Positions 8,600-17,729 are shown, numbered from the stretch's first letter. The stretch is DNA of 64,000 nt from Bog-756 sp963710495 (GCA_963710495.1 CAVQAI010000007.1:248001-312000), one strand, 5' to 3'. Notes: generated from the letters alone by a model not told the origin. Program-made: numbers and translations.

Positions 8600-8953
8600 T
8601 CAGTCGGACAGGACCGGGCGGTTCTCGTCGTCGACCGTCACGACCCGCGGCTCGTGACGGGCGAGCTCCTGCTCCTCGAGATCGACGAAGGTGACGATGA
8701 TGACGAGGTCGCCGACCTGGGCCAGCCGGGCGGCCGCCCCGTTGAGGCAGATCTGCCCGTCCTCAGTTCCCTCGATGGCGTAGGTCTCGAAGCGGGCCCC
8801 GTTCATCAGGTTGTACACGGCGACCTGTTCGTCGGGCAGGATGTCAGCCGCCTTCATCAGGATCGGGTCGATGGAGATCGATCCCACGTAGTCGAGGTCG
8901 GCGTCGGTGACCCGGGCACGGTGGATCTTCGCATGCATCATCCGTCTGCGCAT
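8600..8953 (-). CDS. panD: Aspartate 1-decarboxylase proenzyme
   Basis: Pyruvoyl enzyme that makes beta-alanine from L-aspartate for pantothenate and CoA. The precursor self-cleaves between Gly24 and Ser25 in DYVGSISID. With the start at ATG 8953, Lys9, His11, Tyr22, Arg54 and Tyr58 all fall at the same numbers as in the E. coli enzyme, and GGGGAG precedes the start, which settles the choice over longer upstream starts. It has 117 residues, a normal length. panB and panC are not adjacent, so this copy stands alone. Its product is the presumed substrate of the aminotransferase 2 kb away, which may be coincidence or a functional link. Confidence 0.93.
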   Translation of the reverse strand: MRRRMMHAKIHRARVTDADLDYVGSISIDPILMKAADILPDEQVAVYNLMNGARFETYAIEGTEDGQICLNGAAARLAQVGDLVIIVTFVDLEEQELARHEPRVVTVDDENRPVLSD

Positions 8954-9085
8954 GGCCACTCCCCTCCCCATCGGACAAGCCCATGGACGGCCCGTCGACG
9001 GCGCCGTCCCCGACAATTCTCCGCCATAGCGTACCCGTTGCCCGAGCCCGCCCCAACGCAGGCCGGCTCCCCCACCGCCACCCGG

Positions 9086-9736
9086 TCAGGTCCGGTGTTC
9101 GGCGTAGTGGACGACCCGGGTGACGACGGCGGGTGTGGCACTGGTGATCGAACCACAGTCGAATGGCGGCTCGGGGTCGTACTCGATCATCAGCTGCGCC
9201 GCCTCCCCCGCGGTGCGATCGACCAGCAGCTCGAGGGCGCGCAGGGCCATGTCGATCCCGCTGGAGACGCCGGCCGCGGTGATGATGCGCCGGTCGAGGT
9301 GCTCCACCACCCGTTGGGATGTCGGGACGGCACCCAGGGCGGCCAGCTCGCCGAGGCACGACCAGTGCGTGGTGGCGGTGAGCCCGGTCAGGAGGCCGGC
9401 GGCGGCGAGGACCAACGAGCCGGTGCAGACCGAGGTGGTGAGCCGGCTGGTGGCGTGAGCGTGGCGCACCCACTCGAGAACCGGTCGGTCGTCGACCAGG
9501 TCGCGGGTCCCGATACCACCGGGGAACATCACGACGCCGGGCTCGGCCACCTCGTCGAAGGTGGCATCGACGATCAACCCGAGCATGCCGTTCTCCGAGC
9601 GCACCTCCCCGCACCGGTGACCGACGAAGACGACATCGATCGACGGCACCCGCTGGAGCACCTCGTAGGGACCCACGGCGTCGAGGGCGGTGAGCCGCGG
9701 GAAGAGCGGGATGGCGACCTGCAGGCGGGAGGTCAC
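9086..9736 (-). CDS. DJ-1/PfpI family protein (class I glutamine amidotransferase-like)
   Basis: Single-domain protein of 216 residues with the nucleophile elbow TSVCTGS (Cys104), an upstream glutamate in GPYEVL (Glu25) and the MFPGGIGTRDL turn. This group includes isonitrile hydratases, amidases and stress proteins; the substrate cannot be predicted. The GTG start at 9736 overlaps the stop of the upstream AraC-type gene (GTGA) and has GGGAGAG before it, so both are translated as a pair. Its domain resembles the N-terminal half of that upstream regulator, suggesting an old duplication. Confidence 0.82.
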   Translation of the reverse strand: MTSRLQVAIPLFPRLTALDAVGPYEVLQRVPSIDVVFVGHRCGEVRSENGMLGLIVDATFDEVAEPGVVMFPGGIGTRDLVDDRPVLEWVRHAHATSRLTTSVCTGSLVLAAAGLLTGLTATTHWSCLGELAALGAVPTSQRVVEHLDRRIITAAGVSSGIDMALRALELLVDRTAGEAAQLMIEYDPEPPFDCGSITSATPAVVTRVVHYAEHRT

Positions 9737-10743
9737 GCCGATCTCTCCCGGTCGGTGACCCCGAGCTCCTTGTCGGCGACCCGGAACCGGTGGCGATAGG
9801 CGTCGGGGGAGACATTGAGCCATCGCCGGAAGACCCGCCGGAGGGTCTCGGCCGTACCGAACCCGCACCGGCCGGCCACCACCTCCAGCGTGGCGTCGGA
9901 GGTCTCGAGCTCGTGCCGGGCGGCTTCCAGACGGACCCGCTCGACGAAACGACCCGGCGTCTCACCCACCTCGTCGTGGAACACCCGGGCAAAGTGACGG
10001 ACGCTCATGGCCGCGGCCTCGGCCAGTGCCGTCAACCGGTGGTCCTCGGCGGGGGCCTGCTCGACGCGGCTCTGGACGGCCCGGACGGCCGAGCGCTCGG
10101 CCCGGGGCACCCACACCGGCGAGGCGAACTGGGTCTGGCCGCCCGGACGGTGCCGGAACATCACCAGCCAGCGCGCCACGGTCTGGGCCAGCACCGCGCC
10201 GAGGTCGTCCTCCACCAGGGCGAGAGCCAGGTCGATGCCGGCCGTGACGCCGGCACTGGTCCAGAACCGGCCGTCCCGGATGTAGATGGGATCGGCGTCC
10301 ACCACCAGTTCGGGGAACTCGGCGGCCAGGCGTGCGGCCCGCGCCCAGTGGGTGGTGACGCGCCGCCCGTCGAGGAGGCCGGCGGCCGCGGCGAGGAAGG
10401 TCCCGGTGCAGACCGTGGCCACCCGGCGGCAACCGGGGGCGGCCTGGGCGATCCACTCCAGGAGGGCCCGGTCGTGCCGGGCGGCCTGGACCCCGTCGCC
10501 ACCCGGGAGGACGAGGGTGTCGATCACCTCCCCGGCGGCGGGGAGCGGGCCGGTGCAGAGCTCCATCCCGCTTTCGGTGCGGACCGGCGCGCCGGCGACC
10601 GAAGCCAGGCCCACCTGGTATCCCCCGGTGCGGCCGAGGGAGGCGGCAGCCCGGGTGGCACCCGAGAAGACCTCGAAGGGGCCGACGGCGTCGAGCGGCT
10701 GGAATCCGGGAAAGGTCACGATGACCACGCGGCGGGGCGGCAT
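9733..10743 (-). CDS. GlxA-type AraC transcriptional regulator with DJ-1/PfpI sensor domain
   Basis: Regulator of 336 residues. The N-terminal DJ-1/PfpI-like domain (about 1-190) keeps the elbow ATVCTGT (Cys112), and the C-terminal AraC domain (about 225-325) has two helix-turn-helices, ending with GFGTAETLRRVFRRWLNVSPDAY. ATG at 10743 gives the MPPRRVVIVTFPGFQPLDAVGP start typical of the family. It forms a translationally coupled pair with the stand-alone DJ-1 gene downstream, so it probably controls that gene. In GlxA-type proteins the sensor domain is usually thought to bind rather than hydrolyse a ligand; the ligand here is unknown. Confidence 0.85.
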   Translation of the reverse strand: MPPRRVVIVTFPGFQPLDAVGPFEVFSGATRAAASLGRTGGYQVGLASVAGAPVRTESGMELCTGPLPAAGEVIDTLVLPGGDGVQAARHDRALLEWIAQAAPGCRRVATVCTGTFLAAAAGLLDGRRVTTHWARAARLAAEFPELVVDADPIYIRDGRFWTSAGVTAGIDLALALVEDDLGAVLAQTVARWLVMFRHRPGGQTQFASPVWVPRAERSAVRAVQSRVEQAPAEDHRLTALAEAAAMSVRHFARVFHDEVGETPGRFVERVRLEAARHELETSDATLEVVAGRCGFGTAETLRRVFRRWLNVSPDAYRHRFRVADKELGVTDRERSA

Positions 10744-10864
10744 GGTTCCAGCCTGGACCCGACCGATGATGGCGTCAATGACACGTTCCCCACTAATTCG
10801 GCCATCGACGACCGGCCGTCTACCCTGGCCCTTCGGGGGACCCTCGGGAAGGCAGGTGGCAGCC

Positions 10865-11953
10865 ATGGCCTATCGGGTCATCCAATGGGCGACCGGGGGT
10901 GTCGGGCGGGCGGCCATCGCCGGCGTCGTGGCCCGTCCCGACCTGGAGCTGGTGGGCTGCTGGGTCCACAGCCCGGCCAAGGAGGGCCGGGATGCGGGCG
11001 AGCTCTGCGGGCTCGGCCGGATCGGGGTGGAGACCACCTCCGATGTCGAGGCCCTGCTCGCCTCGGACGCCGACTGTGTCATCTATGCGCCGATGATGGC
11101 CGACCCCTCGCTGGTCGCCCGGCTGCTGGCCGCGGGCAAGAACGTGGTCACCCCGCTCGGCTGGTTCTATGCCGGCGGCCGGGACGAAACGACCATCGAG
11201 GCGGCCTGCCGCCAGGGCGGGTCGACCATCCACGGCACCGGCATCCACCCGGGGGGCGTCACCGAGCGGATCCCCTTGCTCCTCTCGGCCCTGTCCCAAT
11301 CGATCACGCATGTCCGGGCCGAGGAATTCTCCGACATCCGGAGCTACGGGGCACCCACCGTGGTGCGCGACATCATGCTGTTCGGCGCCACGCCCGACGA
11401 GGCCGCGGCCAGCATCATGCCGGCCATCCTGGGTGACGGGTTCGGCCAGTCGGTGGCCATGTTGGGCCATGCCCTCGGATTCGATCTCGATGACGACCTG
11501 CGGGTCGACCACCAGGTGGCGGTGGCCACCGCGCCGATCGACTCACCGATCGGCGCGATCCCTCCGGGACGGGTGGCGGCCCAGAAATTCCGCTGGGAGG
11601 CCGCCGTGGGCGGGGAGACGGTCATCTCGGTGAGGACCAACTGGTTCATGGGCGATGACCATCTCGATCCGGCCTGGGCGTTCGGGCCGGAAGGCGAGCG
11701 GTTCGAGGTCGAGGTGACCGGAGACCCGACCAGCCGCGTCACCCTGTCCGGGTGGCAGCCCGACTCGATCGCCGCCGGCCTCCAGCGGAACCCCGGGGTG
11801 GTGGCGACGGCCACACACTGCGTGAGCGCAGTCCCGGCCGTGGTGGCAGCCGAGCCGGGCATCCGTAGCTACCTCGACCTGCCCGCCTATGTCGGACGGG
11901 CGGCCGGCCGGCTGACCCGAGCCGGTCCCCGTCCAGGCCGGCCGGACGGCTGA
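10865..11953 (+). CDS. DapB-like NAD(P)-dependent dehydrogenase, first of two copies
   Basis: Protein of 362 residues with an N-terminal Rossmann motif, VIQWATGGVGRAAI (about 5-18), followed by a variable catalytic region. It belongs with proteins often called dihydrodipicolinate reductase-like or 2,4-diaminopentanoate dehydrogenase-like, and is not the lysine enzyme DapB, which is shorter (about 250 residues). AGGTGG precedes the ATG at 10865. It is divergent from the AraC gene across 121 bases. A second homologue lies at 52964. Actinobacteria often carry several copies near lipid or steroid catabolic genes, but the substrate is unknown. Confidence 0.78.
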   Translation: MAYRVIQWATGGVGRAAIAGVVARPDLELVGCWVHSPAKEGRDAGELCGLGRIGVETTSDVEALLASDADCVIYAPMMADPSLVARLLAAGKNVVTPLGWFYAGGRDETTIEAACRQGGSTIHGTGIHPGGVTERIPLLLSALSQSITHVRAEEFSDIRSYGAPTVVRDIMLFGATPDEAAASIMPAILGDGFGQSVAMLGHALGFDLDDDLRVDHQVAVATAPIDSPIGAIPPGRVAAQKFRWEAAVGGETVISVRTNWFMGDDHLDPAWAFGPEGERFEVEVTGDPTSRVTLSGWQPDSIAAGLQRNPGVVATATHCVSAVPAVVAAEPGIRSYLDLPAYVGRAAGRLTRAGPRPGRPDG

Positions 11954-12170
11954 GCAGGAACAGGAGCCGCCGACCGGGGTCTCCCACCCGGCACGACCGC
12001 CCTTCGGCCGGGTTCAAGTCGATCTGCGGATCGGTCGACAACAAGAGGAAGAGCGCGTACCACCAACCTGGGACTGGGATGCCGACGGCCACATTCACGC
12101 CTTTCGAGGAGGAGGAACCTTCCGGGCCCCGTCCGGCGGACGTGGCCAGCGCCGACGTGGTCCGCGCCCC

Positions 12171-14453
12171 ATGGCGAGCACGTCCGTGGCCGACGAGCCG
12201 CCCCATTCGAGGCTGAACCCGACCTTCCTCGCCTACCTGATGGGCCCGGTGGCCCTCGTCGTCATCCTGCTCCTGGTGCGACTGGGCGCGGTGGCCCGTG
12301 AGTCGGCATGGGTCTGGGTCGGCGTGTTCATCGCCGTCCCGGCCAGCAGCGTGGTGGTGGACCAGCTCTACAAGGCCAATCCGTCGGTGCTGCGCCTCAA
12401 CCTCCGGGTGGCGGTCCAGGCCGCCGGGGTGACGGCGGTCATCTACCTCACCGGCTGGGGGCCGGTCCTGTCGGGAGCGTTCGCCTTCCTGGCCCTCGAG
12501 AACGTCTGGAACGGGGGATCGAGCGTCTGGCGGGTCACCGCCCTGTGGAGCCTGGTGGGGATCACCCTCGGTCAGCTCGGCATCTGGCTGGGCGTGTTCC
12601 CATCCGAGCTCTCGCTCGGGAGGGCCAACGCGCTGGCCGTCATGGGTGCCTTCGTGCTGGTGTTCATCATCCGCATGGCGGGGGCGACCATGGCCGAAAA
12701 GGAGAAGGCCGAAGCCTCGATGCGGCTGAGCGAGGATCGCTTCCGCTCGCTCATCCAGTACTCCTCCGATGCCACGCTGGTGATCGGGGCCGGAGGGATC
12801 TGCACCTATGTCAGCCCGGCCGTCGTCGCCCTGCTCGGCATGGAGCCCGGTGAGCTGGTCGGGCGCCGGGCCACCGACGCGGTCCACCCCGACGACCGGG
12901 ACCGGGTCCAGGACCGGCTGGGTGCCCAGTTCCGGCGGCACTCTCCCGAGACCGCCCTGATCCAGTTCCGCATGGGACGCAAGGACGGCACCTACTGCGA
13001 CGTCGAGGCGGTGGTGGCCGACCAGACGGACCGGGCCTCGGTGCGCGGGTACGTGGCCAACATCCGCGACATCACCGAGCGCAAGGAGTTCGAGGCGTTG
13101 CTGGCCCACCGGGCCCTGCACGACCCGCTCACCGGCCTGGCCAACCGCCAGCTCATCCTCGACCGGGCCGAGCAGATGCTGGCTCGGGTCCGCCGCAACG
13201 GCGAGCCGGTGGCCGCCTATTTCATCGACCTCGACAACTTCAAGGAGGCAAACGACTCCCTGGGTCACGAGGCGGGCGACAAGCTGTTGCGTCTGGTGGC
13301 GTCGCGCTTGTCGGCACTGCTCCGTGCCAGCGACACCGTGGGCCGCCTCGGGGGCGACGAATTCGTGATCCTCACCGAGGGGGTCTCGCTCGTCGTCGGC
13401 CCGATGATGGTCGCCGAGCGCATCCGGGAGGTCCTCAAGACGCCCTTCGAGGTCGAGGGGTTCGAGGGTCTGCCGGTCACGGTGACCGCCAGCATCGGGA
13501 TCGCCACCGGTGATCGAGCCTCCGCCCAGGACCTCCTGCGCGACGCCGACATCGCCCTCTACCGGGCCAAGGCCGCCGGGCGGAACCAGTGCGTCCTGTT
13601 CGAGCCCTCCATGCAGGCGGCGGCGGTCAACCGGCTCGAGCTCAAGTCCGACCTCGACACCGCCGTGGCCCGAGGGCAGTTCTTCCTTCTCTACCAACCC
13701 ATCGTCGACCTCGACACCGAGCACGTCCGGGGTGTCGAGGCCCTCTTGCGATGGCAGCACCCGACCCGCGGTGTCATCGCCCCCGACAACTTCATCCCGG
13801 CCCTCGAGGACACCGGTCTCATCATCGAAGTGGGCCGGTGGGTGCTGCTGGAAGCCTGCGCCCAGGCCGCCAGGTGGCACCGGCAGGGGTACTCCACAAC
13901 AACGATGTCGGTCAACGTCTCGATGCGCCAGTTGGAGTCGGATCAGCTCGTCGAGCACGTCGTCGAGGCCCTGGCCGCCCACGACCTCGATCCTGGCGCG
14001 CTGGTCATCGAGGTCACCGAGTCGACCCTCATGAAGGACGCCAACGCCACCGTGGCGCGTCTGCGGCGGCTGAAGGAGCTCGGCGTGATGATCGCCATCG
14101 ACGACTTCGGCACGGGTTACTCCTCGCTCGCCTACCTGCGCCAGTTCCCGGTCGACGTGCTGAAGATCGACCGCTCCTTCGTCGCCGAGATGGACGACGG
14201 GCCGAACTCGGGGGCGCTCATCCACACGCTGGTGGAACTGGGACGCACGCTCGGGCTGACCACGCTGGCCGAGGGGATCGAGGACGCCGCCCAGCTCGGC
14301 GGGCTGCGGGACGAGCGGTGCGACCGGGGCCAGGGGTTCATCTTCTCCCGGCCGGTCGAGGCGTCCGCCATCGAGGCCATCCTGGCCCGGTCGGCTCCCG
14401 AACAGCACCCGCCTGCCACCCCGAATACCCGGACCGCCGCCGTCACCCGCTGA
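12171..14453 (+). CDS. Membrane PAS-GGDEF-EAL protein (c-di-GMP synthesis/breakdown)
   Basis: Protein of 760 residues. About residues 15-170 hold five or six membrane segments, a PAS sensor follows (about 185-300), then GGDEF (about 310-475) and EAL (about 490-745). The active-site GGDEF is at about 394-398, preceded by an intact RxxD inhibitory site (RASD, five residues before it). The EAL motif is complete (GVEALLRW, about Glu523), as is the metal site IDDFGTGYSSL. Both catalytic halves therefore look competent, so it could make or degrade cyclic di-GMP depending on the PAS signal. It stands alone, followed by a strong hairpin. Which activity dominates cannot be read from sequence. Confidence 0.92.
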   Translation: MASTSVADEPPHSRLNPTFLAYLMGPVALVVILLLVRLGAVARESAWVWVGVFIAVPASSVVVDQLYKANPSVLRLNLRVAVQAAGVTAVIYLTGWGPVLSGAFAFLALENVWNGGSSVWRVTALWSLVGITLGQLGIWLGVFPSELSLGRANALAVMGAFVLVFIIRMAGATMAEKEKAEASMRLSEDRFRSLIQYSSDATLVIGAGGICTYVSPAVVALLGMEPGELVGRRATDAVHPDDRDRVQDRLGAQFRRHSPETALIQFRMGRKDGTYCDVEAVVADQTDRASVRGYVANIRDITERKEFEALLAHRALHDPLTGLANRQLILDRAEQMLARVRRNGEPVAAYFIDLDNFKEANDSLGHEAGDKLLRLVASRLSALLRASDTVGRLGGDEFVILTEGVSLVVGPMMVAERIREVLKTPFEVEGFEGLPVTVTASIGIATGDRASAQDLLRDADIALYRAKAAGRNQCVLFEPSMQAAAVNRLELKSDLDTAVARGQFFLLYQPIVDLDTEHVRGVEALLRWQHPTRGVIAPDNFIPALEDTGLIIEVGRWVLLEACAQAARWHRQGYSTTTMSVNVSMRQLESDQLVEHVVEALAAHDLDPGALVIEVTESTLMKDANATVARLRRLKELGVMIAIDDFGTGYSSLAYLRQFPVDVLKIDRSFVAEMDDGPNSGALIHTLVELGRTLGLTTLAEGIEDAAQLGGLRDERCDRGQGFIFSRPVEASAIEAILARSAPEQHPPATPNTRTAAVTR

Positions 14454-14459
14454 GCCGGC

Positions 14460-14514
14460 CGCGCAGGCCCGCGCCCTCCTGGGAGGACCCGGCGCTCGCC
14501 CCGGGGCCTGCGCG
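14460..14514. terminator. Nested hairpin after the GGDEF-EAL gene
   Basis: An 11-base perfect stem (14460-14470 with 14504-14514) encloses a second perfect hairpin, CCTCC/GGAGG, at 14475-14486. It starts 7 bases after the stop codon and ends 10 bases before the next ATG. There is no T-run. It may end the upstream transcript, or mask the ribosome site of the hydrolase gene. Confidence 0.6.
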
Positions 14515-14524
14515 ATGCTCTGGC

Positions 14525-15340
14525 ATGCCCGAGCTCAGGAGGGACGGCGTCACCATCGCTTTCGAGGTCCACGGGGAGGGCGATCCCGTCGTCCTGGTGT
14601 GCGGCTGCGGTCAACCGGCGCTGTCCTGGGACCTCGAGTTGGTGCCTGCGCTCACCCGGGCCGGCTACCAGGTGGTGACGTTCGACAACCGCGGCGTCAG
14701 TCCCTCCTCGTCCCCGCCCGCCCCTTACTCGGTCGACGACCTGGTGGGCGACACCGTCGGGCTCCTCGACCACCTCGGCCTCGAACGGGTCCGGGTGGCC
14801 GGGCATTCGATGGGGGGCTGGGTGGCCGAGACCCTCGCCATCCGCCACCCCGACCGCACCCGCGCCGCCGCCCTGATGGGCAGCTGCAACGTGGGCACGG
14901 CGTGGGAGAAAGCCATCACCACGGTGGAGCGCGACCTCGCCCTGCTGGGCCATGAGATGCCGGACCTCTACTTCGCCACCGAGACGCTCCGGTACCTTCC
15001 CAACCACGAGTTGCAGGACGACGACGTGGTCGAAACCTGGCTGTCGCTCACCGGTCCGCTGCCGGCCTGGCCCAACCCGGGGCGCCTGGGGCAGTACGAG
15101 GCCTGCCTGGCCTGGTCGAACGATGTGGAACGCACCGGGGCCTGGCCCGACATGTCGGTGCCCTGCCTGATCCTCGCCTTCGAGCACGACATCGACTCGC
15201 CGCCGGCCCGGGCCCGTGAGGCGGCCGCCGTCATCCCCGGGGCGCGCTTCGCCGAGATCGCCGGCGCCAGCCATCTCGGGATCTTCACCCACGGCCAGGC
15301 GGTGGCCGCCCTGCTGGTGGACTTCTTCGCCGCTGTCTGA
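14525..15340 (+). CDS. Alpha/beta hydrolase
   Basis: Hydrolase of 271 residues with the nucleophile elbow GHSMGG (Ser95), an oxyanion region in VLVCGCGQP (about 23-31), the acid in FEHDIDSP and the base in GASHLGIF near the end. The fold covers esterases, haloperoxidase-like and lactone hydrolases, so the substrate is unknown. The ATG at 14525 follows the nested hairpin directly and has no clear ribosome site. Start and stop agree with the family length of about 270. Confidence 0.85.
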   Translation: MPELRRDGVTIAFEVHGEGDPVVLVCGCGQPALSWDLELVPALTRAGYQVVTFDNRGVSPSSSPPAPYSVDDLVGDTVGLLDHLGLERVRVAGHSMGGWVAETLAIRHPDRTRAAALMGSCNVGTAWEKAITTVERDLALLGHEMPDLYFATETLRYLPNHELQDDDVVETWLSLTGPLPAWPNPGRLGQYEACLAWSNDVERTGAWPDMSVPCLILAFEHDIDSPPARAREAAAVIPGARFAEIAGASHLGIFTHGQAVAALLVDFFAAV

Positions 15341-15379
15341 CCACGGTGGGCGGCGCCGCCCTGGCTAGCCTGAGCCGGG

Positions 15380-16216
15380 ATGGATGGCCGTGCCCGCACC
15401 CTGCCCGCCGTCGGTGTCACGGGCTTGGGGGTCGCCGCCATCCGGGCGGCCGAGTCGGCCCGGGAGGACCGTCTGTTCGACGACCCGTTCGCCGCCCGCT
15501 TCGTCACCGCCGCCGGCTGGGAGCGACCGCCCCCCGACCCGGCCCGGGACGCGCACCTGTCGGCTTGGATCGCGGTGCGGACCCGGTTCCTCGACGAGCT
15601 CGTGCTGGGCGCCTGTGCCGGCGGCTGCCGACAGGTCGTCATCCTCGGGGCCGGTCTGGACGCACGGGCCTTCCGCCTGGACTGGCCGCCCGGGACACGG
15701 CTCTGGGAGCTCGATCTGCCGGCGGTGCTCGAGTTCAAGGCGCAGGTGGTCCGCTCCGAGGGATGGCGGCCGGCCTGCGACCGCCGCAAACTGGCGGTCG
15801 ACCTGTCCGCTGACTGGGGTGGCGAACTCATCGACGCCGGTCTCGACGCCGCCGCCCCGGTCGTCTGGCTGGCCGAGGGCCTGCTCGCCTACTTGACCGA
15901 GCAGGCCGGTGACCAGATCGTCTCGATCGCCGCCGACCTGTCGGTGTCGGGCAGCCGTTTGGGTCTCACCGTGGCCAGCCCGGAACGGCTCCGGGCCTGG
16001 CGGGAAGCCCATCCAAACGGCCGGGCCGGACGCGGGGACTACGTCGCCCTCTGGCAGTCGACCGCGCCGGAGGACCCCGGCCGGTGGCTGGCCTCGCTCG
16101 GCTGGGAGGCCACCGTGCACGGGACCGCCGAGCGGTCGAGCGCCTACGGGCGGCCGCTCGACCGCGTCGAGGGGGAGATGTCCGGCGCCGGCCTGGTGGA
16201 AGCCACCCGCCGCTGA
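15380..16216 (+). CDS. SAM-dependent methyltransferase, leucine carboxyl methyltransferase-like
   Basis: Protein of 278 residues resembling the large actinobacterial family often annotated as putative S-adenosylmethionine-dependent methyltransferase (TIGR00027/LCM-like). AAIRAAESAREDRLFDDPFA near the N-terminus and VVILGAGLDARAFRL (about 88-102, SAM binding) are hallmarks. WELDLPAVLEFK follows, as expected for the acidic SAM-ribose contact. Mycobacteria have many paralogues, mostly of unknown substrate. It lies 39 bases after the hydrolase on the same strand and may be co-transcribed with it. Confidence 0.85.
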   Translation: MDGRARTLPAVGVTGLGVAAIRAAESAREDRLFDDPFAARFVTAAGWERPPPDPARDAHLSAWIAVRTRFLDELVLGACAGGCRQVVILGAGLDARAFRLDWPPGTRLWELDLPAVLEFKAQVVRSEGWRPACDRRKLAVDLSADWGGELIDAGLDAAAPVVWLAEGLLAYLTEQAGDQIVSIAADLSVSGSRLGLTVASPERLRAWREAHPNGRAGRGDYVALWQSTAPEDPGRWLASLGWEATVHGTAERSSAYGRPLDRVEGEMSGAGLVEATRR

Positions 16217-16385
16217 GCCGGCCCGCCACGCCCGGGCGAGTGGTGGCGAGCGAGACTGGGGCGGTGACGGCCGTGGTCTCCCATCCCGCCTTCCGGCGCC
16301 ACGGTCCAGTCGGCCGCCGTGGCCTGGCCGCCGCCCCGGCGGCGATCGGACCGGGGGTGCGGCGGACGCCGGCCGCGGGCCGTCG

Positions 16386-17729
16386 ATGACAGGTACCGAA
16401 GACTCGGGGACCGACCGCCGGGTCGGGACGCCGGCGGCGGGCACCGGCCTGCCGTTCAAGCTCTATGCCTGGTCCGACCGGGTCGTCGTGGCCAGCGCCG
16501 TGGTGGCGCTCGCCGCCGGCTTCGGCCAGTTCGGGCTCACCGCCACCCTCGGCGACGTCGCCCGCCATTTCGGCCACGTCGGGAACGGGTCGACCATCGC
16601 CGAACGGGCCGGCCTGTCGGGGACCGAGCTCGGCCTCGGTCTGGCGGTCGTGCGGTTGGCGTCACTCGGAGGACTGCCCGTGGCCGGGCTGGCCGATCGG
16701 CTCGGCCGGCGCCGGGTGATGCTGGTCGCCTGCGGCGTGGGGCTGTCCCTGACGGCGGCGGCCGCCCTCGGCCCGGGCTACTGGTGGTTCGTGGCCATCT
16801 TCGCCCTCGGCCGGCCCTTCCTGTCGGCGGCCGCGGCCATCGCCCAGGTCCAGGCGGCGGAGCAGACCGCGTCGGATGGGCGCGCCTCGGCCGTGGCGCT
16901 GGTCGCCGCCGGCTACGCCGTCGGGGCGGGCCTGACGGTAGTCGTCTACGGCCGGGCCGGCGGGACCATCGGCTACCGGGGCGTGCTGGTGCTCGCCGTC
17001 GTCCCCCTGGTGGCCCTCCCCTTCCTCGCCCGATCGATCACCGAGTCGGATCGTTTCGAGGTGTCGAGCGCGTCGGGCGCGGCCGGGCTCCCCGTCCTCG
17101 GTGCCGTCGCCCGTCCCTACCGCCGCCGGCTCCTCATCGTGACCACGGCGGCCTTCGCCCTGGCCGTCATCGCCGGGCCGTCGAACACCTTCGTCTACGC
17201 CTACGCCCAGAACGTCGAGGGGTTTCCGGGCGTGGCCCTGTCGGGCATGGTGGTGGCGGCCGGGGTGGTCGGGCTCGGAGGCCTGTTGCTCGGCCGGTGG
17301 TTGGCCGACCGGGTCGGCCGGCGTCCGACCGCGGCCGGCGCCATCTTGTGCATCGGGCTGTCCGGCATCGTCTGCTACAGCGGGAGCCGGCCGGCGCTGG
17401 TCATCGGGTACATCGCCGGCGTCACGGCCGGTGGGGTCTTTGCCCCGGCCGGGGGCGCCTTCGCCAACGAGCTCTTTCCCACCGCGGTGCGCTCGTCGGT
17501 GGCCGGGTGGAACGTGGCCGCCTCGGTGGTCGGCGCGGCGGTGGGCCTGGTCGCTTTCGGGGCCATCGCCGACCTGGGCAACCGTTTCGGTCCTGCCGCC
17601 GCGGCCACCTTCCTGCCGGCGATGGCGCTGAGTGCCGTGATCTGGCTGCTGCCGGAGACGCGCGGCCACGAGCCCGAATGGTTCTGGCCACCGGCCGGCG
17701 AGACGGCGACGGGGGCAGTCACCGAGTGA
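16386..17729 (+). CDS. MFS transporter
   Basis: Integral membrane protein of 447 residues with about 12 predicted segments. The signature GLADRLGRRRVML follows the second segment and a second copy, RWLADRVGRRPTAAG, follows the eighth, as in sugar-porter and metabolite:H+ symporter branches. The charged ends ESDRFEVSS and PETRGHEPEW mark the central loop and the C-terminus. ATG at 16386 places the start 40 residues before the first membrane segment. A longer open frame upstream overlaps the methyltransferase out of frame and is not coding. Substrate unknown. Its end overlaps the convergent thioesterase by 11 bases. Confidence 0.87.
   Translation: MTGTEDSGTDRRVGTPAAGTGLPFKLYAWSDRVVVASAVVALAAGFGQFGLTATLGDVARHFGHVGNGSTIAERAGLSGTELGLGLAVVRLASLGGLPVAGLADRLGRRRVMLVACGVGLSLTAAAALGPGYWWFVAIFALGRPFLSAAAAIAQVQAAEQTASDGRASAVALVAAGYAVGAGLTVVVYGRAGGTIGYRGVLVLAVVPLVALPFLARSITESDRFEVSSASGAAGLPVLGAVARPYRRRLLIVTTAAFALAVIAGPSNTFVYAYAQNVEGFPGVALSGMVVAAGVVGLGGLLLGRWLADRVGRRPTAAGAILCIGLSGIVCYSGSRPALVIGYIAGVTAGGVFAPAGGAFANELFPTAVRSSVAGWNVAASVVGAAVGLVAFGAIADLGNRFGPAAAATFLPAMALSAVIWLLPETRGHEPEWFWPPAGETATGAVTE

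Noticed and set aside
11739..14408. 889-codon open frame on the minus strand, antisense to the GGDEF-EAL gene
   Set aside because: Composition (Asp/His/Gly/Arg/Val-rich without motifs) is what the reverse strand of a high-GC gene gives. The plus strand encodes a complete, well-conserved protein.
15909..16385. 159-residue N-terminal extension of the MFS transporter
   Set aside because: It overlaps the methyltransferase out of frame, is Arg/Pro-rich and lacks family similarity; the ATG at 16386 precedes the real sequence.
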